Below, in pieces: positions 33,201 to 45,432 of a DNA stretch of 64,000 bases. The position numbers and the translations under genes were made by a program. The DNA comes from Megaleporinus macrocephalus (Eukaryota; Chordata; Actinopteri; Characiformes; Anostomidae). The notes under the pieces are model-generated. The model did no database searches, was not told the origin of the DNA, and was given only the letters and a program-made list of their open reading frames with translations. The stretch lies in assembly GCA_021613375.1 (NCBI GenBank), contig CM038704.1, positions 3,891,905 through 3,955,904 of the forward strand, given 5' to 3'. The stretch's first letter is position 1. Every line of letters starts with the position of its first letter.

Positions 33201-36200
33201 GTGTAGTGGTTAGTATGGTGGTGTAGTGGTCAGTATGGTGGTGTAGTGGTCAGTATGGTGGTGTAGTGGTCAGTATGGTGGTGTAGTGGTTAGTATGGTG
33301 GTGTAGTGGTTAGTATGGTGGTGTAGTGGTCAGTATGGTGGTGTAGTGATTAGTATGGTGGTGTAGTGGTAAGTATGGTGGTGTAGTGGTTAGTATGGTG
33401 GTGTAGTGGTCAGTATGGTGGTGTAGTGGTTAGTACGGTGGTGTAGTGGTTAGTACGGTGGTGTAGTGGTTAGTACGGTGGTGTAGTGGTCAGTATGGTG
33501 GTGTAGGGGTCAGTAATGGTGGTGTAGGGTCATATGGTGGTCGTAGTGGATAGTATGGTGGGTAGTGGTTAGTAAGGTGGTGTAGTGGATAGTATGGTGG
33601 TGTAGGTGGTCAGTATGGTGTGTATGATAGTACGGTGGGTGTATGGTTAGTATGGTGGTTAGTGGTTAGTATGGTGGTGTAGTGGTTCAGTATGGGTGGT
33701 GTAGTGATAGTATGGTGGTGTAGTGGTAAGTATGGTGTGTAGTGGGTTAGTATGGTGGTGAAGTGGTCATTATGGTGGGTGTATAGTGGTTAGACGGTGG
33801 TGTAGTGGTTAGTACGGTGGTGTAATGTTTAGTACGTGGTGTAGGGGTCAGTATGGGTGGGTGTAGGGGTCAGTATGTGGTGTATGGTTAGTATGGCGGT
33901 GTAGTGTTTAGTATGTGGTGTAGTAGTTTAGTATGGTGGTTAGTGGTTACGTATGGTGATGTAGTGGTTAGTACGCGTGGTTGTAGTGTCCAATATGGTG
34001 GTGTATTGATTCGAATGGGGGTGTAGTGGTTACGATGGTAGGTTCGTAGTGGTTAGTATGGTGTGTGTAGTGGTCCGTATGGTGGTGTCGAGGTTAGTAC
34101 GGTGGTGTAGTGTTAGTACAGGTGGTGTAGTGTTTAGTAAAAGTGCTGTAGGGTCGAGTACGCGTGGTGTAGGGGGTCAGTATGGTGGGGTAAGTGGTTA
34201 GTATGGTGGGTGTAGTGGTCAGTAACGGTGTGTAGTGGTCAGTACGGTGGAGAAAAAGTGGTAAGTACTGTGGTGTAGAGGTTAGTAAATGCGTGTAGTT
34301 GTCAGAAACGTTGGTGTAGTGTTAGTACGGTGGTGTAGTAGTCAGTAAGGAGGTGTATTGGGTCAGATGGTGGTGTATTAGGTCAGTATGGTGGTGTAAG
34401 TGTAGTATGTTGGAGATATGGTTAAGTAACGGTGGTGTAGTGTCATATGGGGGTTAGTGGTTAGTATTGTGGTGTAAAGGTTAGTATGGTGGAGTAGTTG
34501 GTTAGTATGAGGTGGTGTAGTGGTTAGTAGGTGGGTGTGGTTAGTACGGTGTTGTATGAGTCCGTACTGTGGTGTAGTGGTCAGTATGGTGTGTAGTGGT
34601 TAGTATGGTGGTGTAGTGATTAGTACGGTTGGTGGTAAGTGTTTAGTAATGGTGGTGTAGTGGTTATATGGTGGGTGTAGTGGTCAGTATGGGTGGTGAG
34701 TGGTCAGTATGGTGGTGTAAAGTGGTTAGTATGGTGGTGTAAGTGGTTCGTATGGTGGTGTCGTGGTCAGATAGGGTGGTGTAGTGGTTAGTATGGTGGT
34801 GTAGTGGTTCGTATGGAGGTGTATGGTTAGTATGGGTGGTGAACATGTGTTGTTATGGTGGTGAGTGGTTAGTATGGTTGGTGTAGTGGTTTTTAGTATG
34901 GGTGTGTAGTGGTCAGTAAACATGGTTGTTGTGGGTTTTAGTATGGTGGTGTAGTGGTTAAGTACGGTGGTGTAGTGTTAGTAGCGTGGTGTAGTGTTTA
35001 GTAGCGGAGTATTGTAGTGTCATGTATGTGTGTAGTGGTTAGTATGTGGGGGGGGGGTGGGTAGAGACAGTATGTGGTGTAGAGGTTAGTATGGAGGTGT
35101 AGTGGGTTAGTACGTTGGGTTTAGTGGTCAGTATGGTGGTGTAGGTTGGGGTCCTAATGGTGGTGAAATGGTATAGTATGGTTGGAGTCGTGTTTAGTAT
35201 GGGAGTGGTGTATGGTTAGTACGGTGGTGTATTGGGTTCAGACAGTGGGGAGGTGTGGGTGTTAGTACGGTGGTGGGTAGTGGTTAGTGATGTGGTGTAT
35301 TGGTTAGTACGTGGTTGTGGAGGGTCAGTATGGTGGTGTATGTTAGTATGGTGGTGTAGTGGTTAGTAATGGTGGTGTAGTGGTTAGTATGGCGTGTAGT
35401 GGTCAGTACGGTGGTGTAGTGTTTAGTACGGGTGTTAGTCAGTGTCAGTATGGTGGTGAAGTGGGTTAGTATGGTGGTGTAGTGGTTAGTATGGGTGGTG
35501 TAGTGGTTAGTAATGCGGTGTATGTGGTCAGTACGGTGGGTAGTGTTTAGTACAGTGTGTAGAGTCAGTAGGAGGTGATAGTGGTTAGTATGGTGGGTGT
35601 AGTGGCGTTAGTAAGGTGGTGTAGTGGTTAGTATGGTGGTGTTGGTGGTCATACGGTGGTGTAGTGGTCAGTAGGTGGTGTAGTGTTAGTATGTGTGTAG
35701 TGGTCAGTATGGTGGTGAGTGGTTATATGGTGGTGGTAATTGGTTAGTATGGTGGTTAGTGGTTAGTACGGTGGTGTAGTGGTCAGTCTGGTTGGTGTCA
35801 GTTGTTAGTATGGTGGTGTAGTGGTTAGTATGGTGGTGTAGTGGTTAGTAGGTGGGTGTAAGTGGTTAGTACTGTGGTGTAGTGGTTAGTATGTGGTGTA
35901 GTGGTTAGTAAAGGGTGGTGTATTGGTCAGTACGGTGGGGTGTAGTGGTCAGTACTGTGGTGTAGTGGTTAGTACTGGACGGTGGTGTAGTGGTTAGTAT
36001 GGGCTTGTAGTGGTCAGTACGTGGTAGTAAGTGGTTAGTAAACTGTGGTGTACGTGTCATATTGTGGTGTAGTGTTAGTAGGTGGTGTAAAGGTTAGTAT
36101 GGTGGTGTAGTGTGTTAGTATGGTAGGATGTAAGTGGTTAGTAAGTTGGAGTGAGTTAGAACGGTGGTGAGAGTGGTCAGTACGGTGGTGTAGTGGGTCA

Positions 36201-39200
36201 GTATGGTGGTGTAGTGGTTTAGTATGTGTGTACGTGATTATACGTGGGGGGGGGGGGGGGGGTGTAGTGTTTAGTAATGGTGGTGTATGGTTAGTAATGG
36301 TGTGTCAGTGGTCAGGTATGGTGGTGTAGTGTGTCAGTATAGGTGGGTGGTAGTGGTTTATGGTGGTGTAGGTGGTCCATATGGTGTTGTCGTGGTCATT
36401 TGGTGGGGTAGTGGTTAGTAAGGTGGTGTAAGTGGTTAGTAATGGTGGTGTAGTGGTTAGTATGGTGGTAGAAATGGATAGTATCGGTGGTGTAGTGGTT
36501 AGTAGGTGGTGTAGTGGTTAGCTAATGGTGGTGTAGATGGTCAGTACAGTTGTTGTGTGGTTTAGGTATGTGGTGTATTGTTAGTACGGTGGTTTAGTGG
36601 TTAGTAACGGTGGTGTAAGTTTAGGTAGCGTGTTGTAGTGTCAAGTAGTGGTGTAGTGGTTAGTATTTAGTGTTAGTGGGTCAGTATGGTGTGTATGGTT
36701 AGATATGGTGGAGTAGTGGTTAGTACGGTGGTTTAGTGTCATATGGTGGGTGTATGTGTCAGTATGTTGGTGTAATGGATAGTATGGTGGGTAGTGGTTC
36801 GTATGTGGTATAGTGTTATGTCCGGTGGTGTAATTGGTACAGTACAGTGGTGTGGTGGTTAGTACGGTGAGGATGTCGTGGATCGTATGGTGGAGTAAGT
36901 GAGTTAGTACGGTGTGTGGTGTCATTATGGTGGGTGTAGTGGTTAGAATGGTGGTGTAGTAGTGGTTAGTATGGTGGTGTAAGAGGTAGTAAGGCGGGTA
37001 AGTGGTCAGTACGGTGGGTAGTGAATTAGTACGGTGGTAGTCAGTGGTCAGTAGGTGGTGTACAGTGGTTAGGTATGGTTTGGATATTGGAGTTAGTATG
37101 GTGGAGTAGTGGTTAGTAAGGCGTGTAGTGGTCAAGTAAGGAGGTGTCGTGTTTAGTACAGTGGTGTAGTGTTCCAGTATGGTGGAGATAGTGGTAGTAT
37201 GGTGGTGTAGTGGTAGAAAGGTGGTGAAGTGGTTAGTATGGTGGAGTAGTGGTCAGTACGGTGGTTGTAGTGGTACAGTAAAGGTGGTGTACGATGGTTA
37301 GTATGGGGTGTAGTGGTCAGTAAGGTGAGTGTACGTTGGTTAGTAGGTGGAGTAGTGGTTAGTATGGGTGGTGTAGTGAGGTTAGTACGGTGGTGTAGTG
37401 GTCAGTAGGTGGTGTAGTGGGTTAGAATGGTGGGTGTTAGTGGTTAGTATGGGTGGTGTAGTGGTTCGTAAGGTGGTGTAGTGGGTGTTAGTACGGTGGG
37501 TGTAGTGTTTAGTATGGTGGTGTAGTGTTAGTATGGTAGTGTAGTGGTAGTAAGGTGTGTAGTGTCCAATTGGTGGTGTAGTGGTTAGGAAATGGTGGTG
37601 TAGAGGTTAGTGATGGTGTGTAGTGGTCCGTACGGTGGTGTAGTGTCAGTACGTGGTGGTAAGTGGTTATTAACAACTAAAAAAAAACGGGGGGTGGTGT
37701 AGTGGTTAGTATGGCGGTGTAGTGGTCAGTACGGTGTGTCGTGGTTAGTACGGTGGTGTATGGTCAGAAGGTGGTGTAGAGGACAGTATAGGTGGTGTAT
37801 GGTCAGTAGGTGGTGTAGTGGATTATTATGGTGGAGTATTGAGTTAGTAACGGTGGTTAGTGGTCAGTATGTTGGTGTAGTGTTAGTATGGTGGTGTAAT
37901 GGTTTAGTATGGGTGGGTGTAGTGGTAAGTATGGTGGGTGTAGTGTTTAGTAAGGGTGTGTGTGGTTAGTACGGTGGTGTAGTGGTCAGTACGGTGGTGT
38001 AGTGGTCAGTATTGGTGGTGTCGAGGTTATATGGTGGTTTGTATAAGTACGGTGGTGTATGTTTCGTATCGTGGTGTAGTTGTTAGTATTGTGGGTGTCG
38101 TGGTCCCGTATGGTGGAGAAGTGGTCCAGTCTGAGGTGATAGTGGAAGAATGGAGGAGAAGTGGTATCGTCAGGTGGTGTCGAGTTCAGTATAATGTGGA
38201 GTAGTGGTTAGTAATGGTGTGTTCGTGGTTAGAATGCGGTGGAGTGTAAGTGATATTAGAATGGTGTTCGATAAGTGGTTAGTATGAGGTGAAAGGGATA
38301 ATTATGGTGGTGAAGTGGTTAAGTATGGTGGAGTAGTGGACAGAACAGTGGTTGGTGTGAATAGTAGGTGGTGAGAAGTAGTGGATAGTACTGTGTTGTA
38401 GTGGTTAGTACGGGTGGTGTCGTGTTTAGAACGGGTGTTGTCGAGGTACAGTATTGTTGTGTAATGGTTAGTATGGTGGTGTAGTGGTCAGAATGGTGTG
38501 TGTAGTAGGTTAGTCTGGTGGAGTAGAGGGTTATTACGCGTGGTTTATGGTCAGTATGGCGGTGTAGTGGTCAGTATGGTGGTGTAATGTGGTTAGTAAG
38601 GAGGTGGTAGTGGTATAGTATTGAGAGACGTGGTTAGTACGCGTGAGTAGATGGTCAGTACAGTGGTGTGTGTTAGTACGGTGGTGTAGAGGTTAGTATG
38701 GTGGTGTAGTGGTTAGTACGGATAGGTGTGGTGGTCAGTATGGTCGGTGTAGTGGTTAGTATGGTGGAGTAGTGGTTAGTATGGTGGTGTCGTTGTTTAG
38801 TCTGGCGTATAGTGTTCCGTGACGGTGGTGTATGTTTTAGTACTGTGATGTATGGTCCATATGGTGGTGTAAGTGGTTAGTATGGAGGTGATGTGTGTTA
38901 GTATGGGGGTGTAGTGGTTAGTATGGCGGTGTTAGTGGTCGTACGGTGGTTGTAGTTTTTTAGAACAGTGTTGTATTGGACAGTATGGTGGTGAAGTGGT
39001 TAGTACTGGTGGTGTAGTGGATAGGAAAGGTGGTGAGTAGAGGTTAGTATGTGTGTAGTGGTCAGTACGTGTGTAAGGTTAGGTATCAGTAATTGGTGCT
39101 GAGGGTTAGTATGGTGGTGTAAGTGGTACAGTATGGATGGTGGAGTGGTTAGGATGGTGGTGTAGAGTGGTTAGTATGGAGGTGTAGAGGTTAGTACGGT

Positions 39201-39950
39201 GGTGGTAGTGTCAAGTATGGTGGTGTAGTGTTAGTAAGGTGGTGTAGTGTTAGTATGTAGTGTAGTGGGTTAGTAAGGTGGTGTAGTGGTTAGTACGGTG
39301 GTGACGTGTGTTAGTATGGTGGTAGTGGTTATAAGGTGTGTAGGTGGTATAGTAAGTGGGTGTAGAGTCATATGGGTGGTGTAGTGGTTAGTATGGTGGT
39401 GTAGTGGTTAGAATGGTGGTGATAGTGGTTAGTATGGTGTGTAGGTGGTTATAAGGTGGTGTAGGTGGTTTTAGTACGGTGGTTGTAGTGGATATTATGG
39501 AGGTGTAGTGGATGTAGTATGTGTGTAGTGAGTTCGTACGGTGGTGAATGGTTAGTACGGTGGGTAGTGGTCCATGTAGTGGTGGTGTAATGGACAGCTA
39601 TGGTGGTTGTAGGTGGTCCAGTAAGGTGGTGTAGAGGTCAGTATGGTGGGTAGTGGTCAGTAACTGAGGTGTAGTGGTCAGTATGGTGGGTTGTAGTAGG
39701 TTAGTATGGTGGTGTAGTGTTAGTACGGTGGGTGTACGTTAGATAGTACGGAGGTGTAGTGGTCAGTATGGTTGGAGTAGTGTCAGTATGGTGGTTGAGT
39801 GTCAGTAAGGTGTGTTAGTGGTCAGTAAAGGTTGTGTAGTGTTAGTATGGTGGTGTAATGTGGGTTAGTATTGTGTGTAGTGGTTAGTACGGTGGTGTAG
39901 TGGTCAGTATGGTGGTGTAGTGGTTAGTATGGTGGTGTAGTGGTTAGTAT
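30250..39950 (+). repeat. Giant 20-bp minisatellite (SINE A-box unit), about 480 units
   Basis: It begins with ggcggcatggtggtgtagtg, the expected 5' end of the SINE, and then repeats the 20-bp unit tggtgtagtggttagtatgg (A-box core tggtgtagtgg) without interruption. The variants tt/tc, ac/at, gattag, gtaag, gggtcag form recognisable patterns. There is no B box and no SINE body at either end; the right end fades into ttagtattttaattatttta. The first 3.27 kb are regular; from about 33516 the units are full of indels (see separate entry). Confidence 0.97.
33516..39870 (+). other. Noisy part of the giant array, likely unpolished sequence
   Basis: Units here vary in length with random single-base insertions and deletions, homopolymer blow-ups (long G runs near 35045 and 36246, an A run near 37680) and changes outside the usual variant positions. 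The order of diagnostic units (agtaagg, gattagtacgg, gtaagtatgg, double ggggtcag, tttagtacag) repeats the order found in the regular part. The sequence before 33516 and after about 39880 is regular. Confidence 0.8.
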
Positions 39951-39954
39951 TTTA

Positions 39955-40685
39955 ATTATTTTAGTGTGATGCCTTCTCACATTTGAATGTCTATGAGCTC
40001 CCAGCTAGGAAGTATTAAGATGAATGTCCTGTTGGATTGATGTAAAAGTTGGATGAATTCAGATCTGGCTGTTCAGATTGGATACATATTAGATTTCAAT
40101 ACCGCATATAAAACTGGCCCAAATCACAACTTAACCCTGTTCACACTGTCAGACTGATACATATCTGTGCCACATGATGATGCACTGGAGCCATACTTGG
40201 CGTGACCCCTCCTCTAACATTCTATTTTATAAAAACTAGAGTGCATTATCATCAGCTAGGTAAGTACCCAGTGGCTACATTTCACACTGTGAGCCCCGCC
40301 CCCCTCCCCCCAGCTCCTGTTACTGATCACTGGCCCTAATTACATGGCGCCTGCTTCAGCTGGGCTAACACTGCTATCAGCTATATGGTACTTTGCGTAG
40401 CAAAGCCTACTCGATTTAAAGGACTGCAGGCAATACATTATCTGGAACAGCTGCTAATGGAACAAAGCTTACAGTCTACAGTCTACTTCTTCTTAGCTAG
40501 AAAAAAATTAACATTCTGATTCAGACTGAGAGGAACAAGGTCCTCTGGTTCTGAATGGTATTCTGGATTCTGGCTCAAGCATGCCTGGCTGTACAGTTTA
40601 AAAAAACTACAAGGCTGAGCTTCCACATTTCAGGTTATAGTGACACTAGACACTAGGAGAGGCTGCAGGTTTCCCATGACTGGGT
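39955..40685. other. Unique sequence, nothing recognised
   Basis: Balanced composition; 40010-40230 has phrases reminiscent of dispersed repeats (cacactgtcagactgataca), but no family was identified. Confidence 0.3.
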
Positions 40686-40689
40686 GATG

Positions 40690-41155
40690 AGGGGATAGCG
40701 ATTTACTGTAGTACCACTTTGTACCTGAAGAGGTGATAGTGAGTCACTGTAGTACCACTTTGTACCTGAAGAGGTAGAGAGTGATCATTGTAAACTACTT
40801 TGTACCTAAAGAGGTTGATAGTGAGTCACTGTAAATACCACTTTTTTGTACCTGAAGAGGTGATAGTTATCACTGTAGTACCACTTTGTACTGAAGAGGT
40901 ATAGTGAGTCCACTGTAGTACCACTTTGTACCTGAAAGAGTGATAGTGAGTCATTGAAAGACTACTTTGTACCTCAAGAGGTGAATAGTGATCACTGTAA
41001 TCCCACTTTGTACCCTGAAGTGGTGATGTTGAGTCACTGTGGTACCACTTTGTACCTGAAGAAGTGATAGTGAGTCACTGTAGTACCACTTTGTACCTGA
41101 AGAAGTGATAGTGAGTCACTGTAGTACCACTTTGTACCTGAAGAGTTGATGCTGA
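40690..41155. repeat. 41-bp minisatellite, about 11 copies, error-prone
   Basis: Unit tgatagtgagtcactgtagt plus accactttgtacctgaagagg, period 41 bp in the regular copies (41020-41140). Copies between 40770 and 41010 show scattered single-base indels like those of the noisy array nearby, so the local consensus is unreliable. Confidence 0.93.
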
Positions 41156-42054
41156 ATGTTTCTTCTAGACTAGTAAGGAGTGAAGAGGGAGGAGGATGGA
41201 CTGTGTATTTTCAGGAGAAGTATGCTGCCCCCTACTGTTTGAGGTATGAAATGCAGCAGGTTAGGTAATCTCAGTAATCGGTTCTTCATGATCTGGTGAC
41301 TCAGGTGAAGCGAGGTTACATTTTGTGACAGTTCTGGTTCCTCTGAGATGTTCATGGACCCGTGGTTCCATGTTTATGAATTTAGAGTGCCGTTAGCAAA
41401 TTCACATCATGTTTTTCTCATAAGGCTGAGCCTCAGTTTCCCAAAGCCCTTCTATTAGCGAGGCTTTGCAGAGTGTCTCCACATAACAAGCTGGGCTGCA
41501 GTGCTTTCGGGAACCTTGGCCGAAATTCAATACAGAAGAAAAAAGCAATAGGTGAGGCCTGTCAGTCTAATGACCAGCACGCTCAGCTTACTGACAATAT
41601 TATTTTTTGAAATTATTCTTTAGCCTAACTTGACAACGTTCTAGGCTTTTCTATTAAAATCCAAATGAGCCGTCATGCTATCGTTTTTATTTATTTATTT
41701 ATTTTGTATACAGTGGCCCATCCTTTATTCCGATTAGTGAATGGTGGGAATAGAATGGCACTGGTGAAAGGAGCAATTCTGAGTGAGTCCTTATAAACTA
41801 ACGCTGCCCCCTTTGGGCTTGTCTGCGTCCATGAACTTCTCAGGAGGACAGAGGAAATCAGCTGCAGTCCTTATCCAAGTTCAGCATTTTGGTAGGCAGT
41901 GGTCGTTCGTCTTCATGCAGACTTGAACATCACGACTGCAGAGGAATGATTGTGTGTTTGTAGTCTAACCTGTAAACACACCATTGTTTTTGTTTTGATA
42001 TGCAGTTAAAGTGTAATTACTAGTTCTATACACTGAACTGAATGTATACATTGT
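41156..42054. other. Unique block, possible conserved non-coding element
   Basis: Unique; the part 41380-41530 (gagtgccgttagcaaattca ... ttctattagcgaggctttgc) has the balanced, motif-rich texture of a regulatory element. A tttatttatttatttt run lies at 41687-41704. Confidence 0.3.
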
Positions 42055-42423
42055 CTCACTGCCCCCTAATGTGTGTTTTCAGTAGTGTGTGTGTGTGTGT
42101 GTGTGTTTCTCTGCCCCCCAATGTGTGTGTTGAGTAGTGTATGTGTAAGTGAGTGTCTCACTGCCCCCTAATGTGTGTGTTCTATAGTGTTTCATAGCCC
42201 CTACTGTGCTTTTGTTCACCAGTGTGTGTGTGTATGTTTCACTGCCCCTAGTGTGTGTGTTCACTAGTGTGTGTGTGTGTGTATGTATGTCAGTGTTTCA
42301 CAGCCCGCTAGTGTGTGTGCACACTAGTGTGTGTGTGTATTTCAATATCCCCTAGTGTGTGTGTGTTCACTAGTGTGTGTGTGTATGTGAGTGTTTTACC
42401 GCCCCCTAGGGTGTGTGTGTGTG

Positions 42424-42464
<41 letters not shown>

Positions 42465-42545
42465 ATGCTGGTGTTCTACTGCCCCTAGTATGTGTTTACT
42501 AGTGTATGTGTAACTGGGTGGTTCACTGGCCCCGTGGCCCCTGCT
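42055..42545. repeat. GT-rich VNTR, unit about 60 bp
   Basis: The anchor cactgccccctagtgtgtgt recurs about eight times, separated by (GT)n runs and the phrase cactagtgtgtg. The longest pure GT run is near 42428-42461. Minus-strand frames here are artefacts. Confidence 0.92.
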
Positions 42546-43772
42546 CACGCCATAGACACTAATGTATCCACAGACCATCAGAGATACAGACCTAACATGT
42601 CACTCCTCACTCATGGCTATCATGTGCTCCTTTGTGAGTCTTTGTAAAGTGCTAGCTTTAAATAGTTGCCTGCAGAAGTCATACACTGTTGCGGTAATGA
42701 TGATAATGTTGGGGATGATAATATATTGCTCAAAAATATGCATAGGTACAAATATGAAAGTAAACTGTACATTTAGTTTCTTTTGAAGTTTTTATGAAAC
42801 TCATATTGTGATCTTTTTCATAAATTGATCACTTTTTAGCATTTTATTGGGGCCTACAAGTTTGGGTTGGGGACAAGGCCAAAGTAGCATAATATTGATG
42901 TTTAAATCATTATAAAAATGGAAATCATAATTATTTTGGTGATTAAAGGTATATTTTTTCTTAATACCAAGAATTGTTTTGTATTAAAGTAATTTTAACA
43001 CCTAGGGACGTAAAAGTTCCCCTAATTGAAGAATCCCCCATATATATATATATAACCTACAAAAGTAACAGTTATTAAATTACATTAATATAGATAAATA
43101 TAATCAATAATATTAATTTAATATTAATCACAAGATTGCTGTTTAGATCTACAGGTCTAAGAAGGACTGGAAGTTGATCTGAACACTGTTAACTTTACCA
43201 CTTTATCAAGCATTTGGAAATCAAGAATCAACTCCAAAGCTTTGTATTCACTTCCACCTGTGAGACAAGAATTGTGAATTCTTCTGCTGGACCTTGGAAA
43301 AGGCTTCCTTGGATCAATAGATTGACTGTGTTTCATTTTGGACAAAGGAACAACTAAGCAAAATATAAAACCTGTAACAAAAAGTGTCTTACAGTCGATA
43401 TGATTATATGTCTATAGTAAAAACAAAAGTCTTACACAGGTGTTCCAAGTTTTACAGTCAAGGGGCAAATTTTGTAGCTTCTTTCAAGACTTTTTCCATT
43501 TAAATCACATACAAAATACATTCTGGGGAAGAACTAGAACTATTTTTGTCATTCATGATGTTCACTACGTCAGATTACACAATCATAGTGCTGTAAATTT
43601 GTTGTGTCTTGGTCACGGGACTGACAATCACTCAATCAATCAATCAATCAATCAACAGGCCTTACGTCACACAGTCACAAGTACAAAAACTGATGAAATT
43701 ATCCATCAACTGAAACTGTCCGTACATAAAAGTACAAGGTATGGAGAGAGTGGGAGGGGAGACCGGACAAGA
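42546..43772. other. Mostly unique AT-rich sequence, nothing recognised
   Basis: Contains a short TA run (43040-43052) and a (caat)n run (about 43628-43655). The frame 43440-43796 runs through the microsatellite and has no domain. Confidence 0.3.
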
Positions 43773-43875
43773 AGAGTTTGTGTACTGATTGCTTAAAAAC
43801 AAAGTTTTATTTCATTACTTAAAATATTTTAGTATGTTCTAATGTAAAAACTTACATCATCAGGTTTTAGCTTGG

Positions 43876-44166
43876 ATCACGCCCCTGTAGCACCTTGCCA
43901 GATTCTCATTGGTCAGTTCAATCAAGACTAGTTTGAGTTGTTTAGTGGAGCTTGTAAAGTTTTGAAGTCTTTTTCTATTTTCACTGTGAGATTTGGTGTT
44001 TTCTGAGTTGAACTTCTTTTCCTCGGACAGAAACTCTGTAGTGCTGGGATTTCTCTACAGTGGACATTTTCTCCATTGTTTTCTTTTCTTGAAGAACTAC
44101 AGAGGACTACAATTAACCAAGCCGCCATCTTCCCTCTCTTTTTCTCATTCTGGAACTTGGTAAGTT
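43876..44166 (+). promoter_or_regulatory. Promoter-like segment inside family A, copy 2
   Basis: In order: GC/CACC-type box cacgcccctg (about 43879), CCAAT box in minus orientation (attgg, 43918-43922), YY1-type motif aagccgccatctt (44119-44131), then a splice-donor-like ggtaagt with GT at 44160-44161. An acceptor-like gatgtag follows at 44431-44437. Motif reading only. Confidence 0.35.
43928..44128 (-). other. Short frame starting at the YY1-type ATGGCGGC
   Basis: A minus-strand frame of 66 codons begins MAAWLIVVLCSSSRKENN at the ATG inside the YY1-like motif. The same start is kept in the other two full copies, but those are cut to about 55 codons (copy 3) and 40 codons (copy 4) by point changes. 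No known domain. It is probably not a protein gene. Confidence 0.2.
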
Positions 44167-44665
44167 GTTTTCCGTGTTCAAGTGGTGTAAAACTGTTGTT
44201 CTGCAGTTGATGCTTATCTAAAGTTAGAAAATGTAATTTACTGTGTTTTTATCATTTCAGTGTGTAAACTGTATTTAAGAATTATTGTAAGATAAACAGT
44301 TTTCTAACTAGACCAATCAAAACCAGTCATCATCACTACTGAACCCTTCAAGAGTCAAGATCATCCTAGATGATCTTAGTGATGTAATTTTAAATAAAAT
44401 CAAACTAAATTTAACTGTTTGTGTTCTTTTGATGTAGGAAAACATCAGCTTTTTATGGAGACTAGTTTTAAGTTTTTCACAACTTAATTTTGATTACAGG
44501 AAACTCAATTTTGAGTGGAATGAAATGTTAATATATTTTAAGTACAAACAATTTAGATTTCATTGTATTCAACTTAAATGATTACCTCCAGTCTATTTGA
44601 CATTTAAGATTTTACTCAAATCACTTGATTTTCTCTAGTTTTCATTACTTAAATATTTTAAGCAA

Positions 44666-45358
44666 GATAGGTTCGTTCTGTTCTCCTATTGGTCAACGTC
44701 AAGAAACATGATGTAAGAGACACCAAACTAGGTGGAAAATCCCCAAACTTCTGACTATGCTAGACTTTTCTTTGGGGCATTTCAGACACCACATTGCTGT
44801 TTCTCAGCTATGTCAGACTATAGAGCCCATTACTCGTTCCTGATGTTCATATTCAGTTCTGCTCATTGCTGGGTAGTTGGATTGTAGCATTAAACAATCA
44901 GCTATGCAGGCTATAATCAAGATGTCATTGTATTTCTTGCTAATGTACCAAACAAAAAGGCCTTTCGTGGAAGTGTGTTAGGTATGGAGCAGGTTAATTG
45001 CTGAATCAGTCTTATTAACTCTGACACTTCAGGTTAATTACTGCTGAATTCCCACATCACATGTATTTGTCTTGTATGTTTATTGTTATGTGTATTGATT
45101 GCATGCTCTGCACTTGTTTCACACTGTGGCGTATCTGCACTCTATGGAGTCCTGTGTCATACCATGTGGCCTAAAGAACAATAATTGAGCATATCCTAAT
45201 ATTTTAGGATTGAGCACTTTACTAACACTGGGTTTGCTTTGGGTGCTGAAACCAAGAACTGTGAAAATTGTGTGGAATCAATTTTTGGAATTGATTCGGA
45301 ATCCTATCACTCTGAACTGGAATCGGAGTATGTTCCAGTTTCAAGCTCTGACAAATTC
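44666..45358. other. Unique sequence, nothing recognised
   Basis: AT-rich, one CCAAT-like box (attggtcaacgtcaag near 44689). No gene or repeat was recognised. Confidence 0.3.

Positions 45359-45421
<63 letters not shown>
45359..45421. repeat. (TA)n microsatellite
   Basis: About 30 perfect TA dinucleotides adjoining the 20-bp array. Confidence 0.97.
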
Positions 45422-45424
<3 letters not shown>

Positions 45425-45432
45425 CCCCGCAC

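Larger units (their letters stand above)
43773..44665 (+). mobile_element. TIR transposon family A, copy 2 (both ends lost)
   Basis: Matches 60240-61175: starts at aagagtttgtgtactgattg and ends at tttcattacttaaatatttt. It retains the central CCAAT/GC-box/YY1-like segment and the splice-like signals, but carries deletions near 43845 and 44525. Neither terminal repeat is present. Confidence 0.9.

Noticed and set aside
36641..37135. A 164-codon minus-strand frame
   Set aside because: It lies in the noisy part of the giant array; random indels happen to open the frame.
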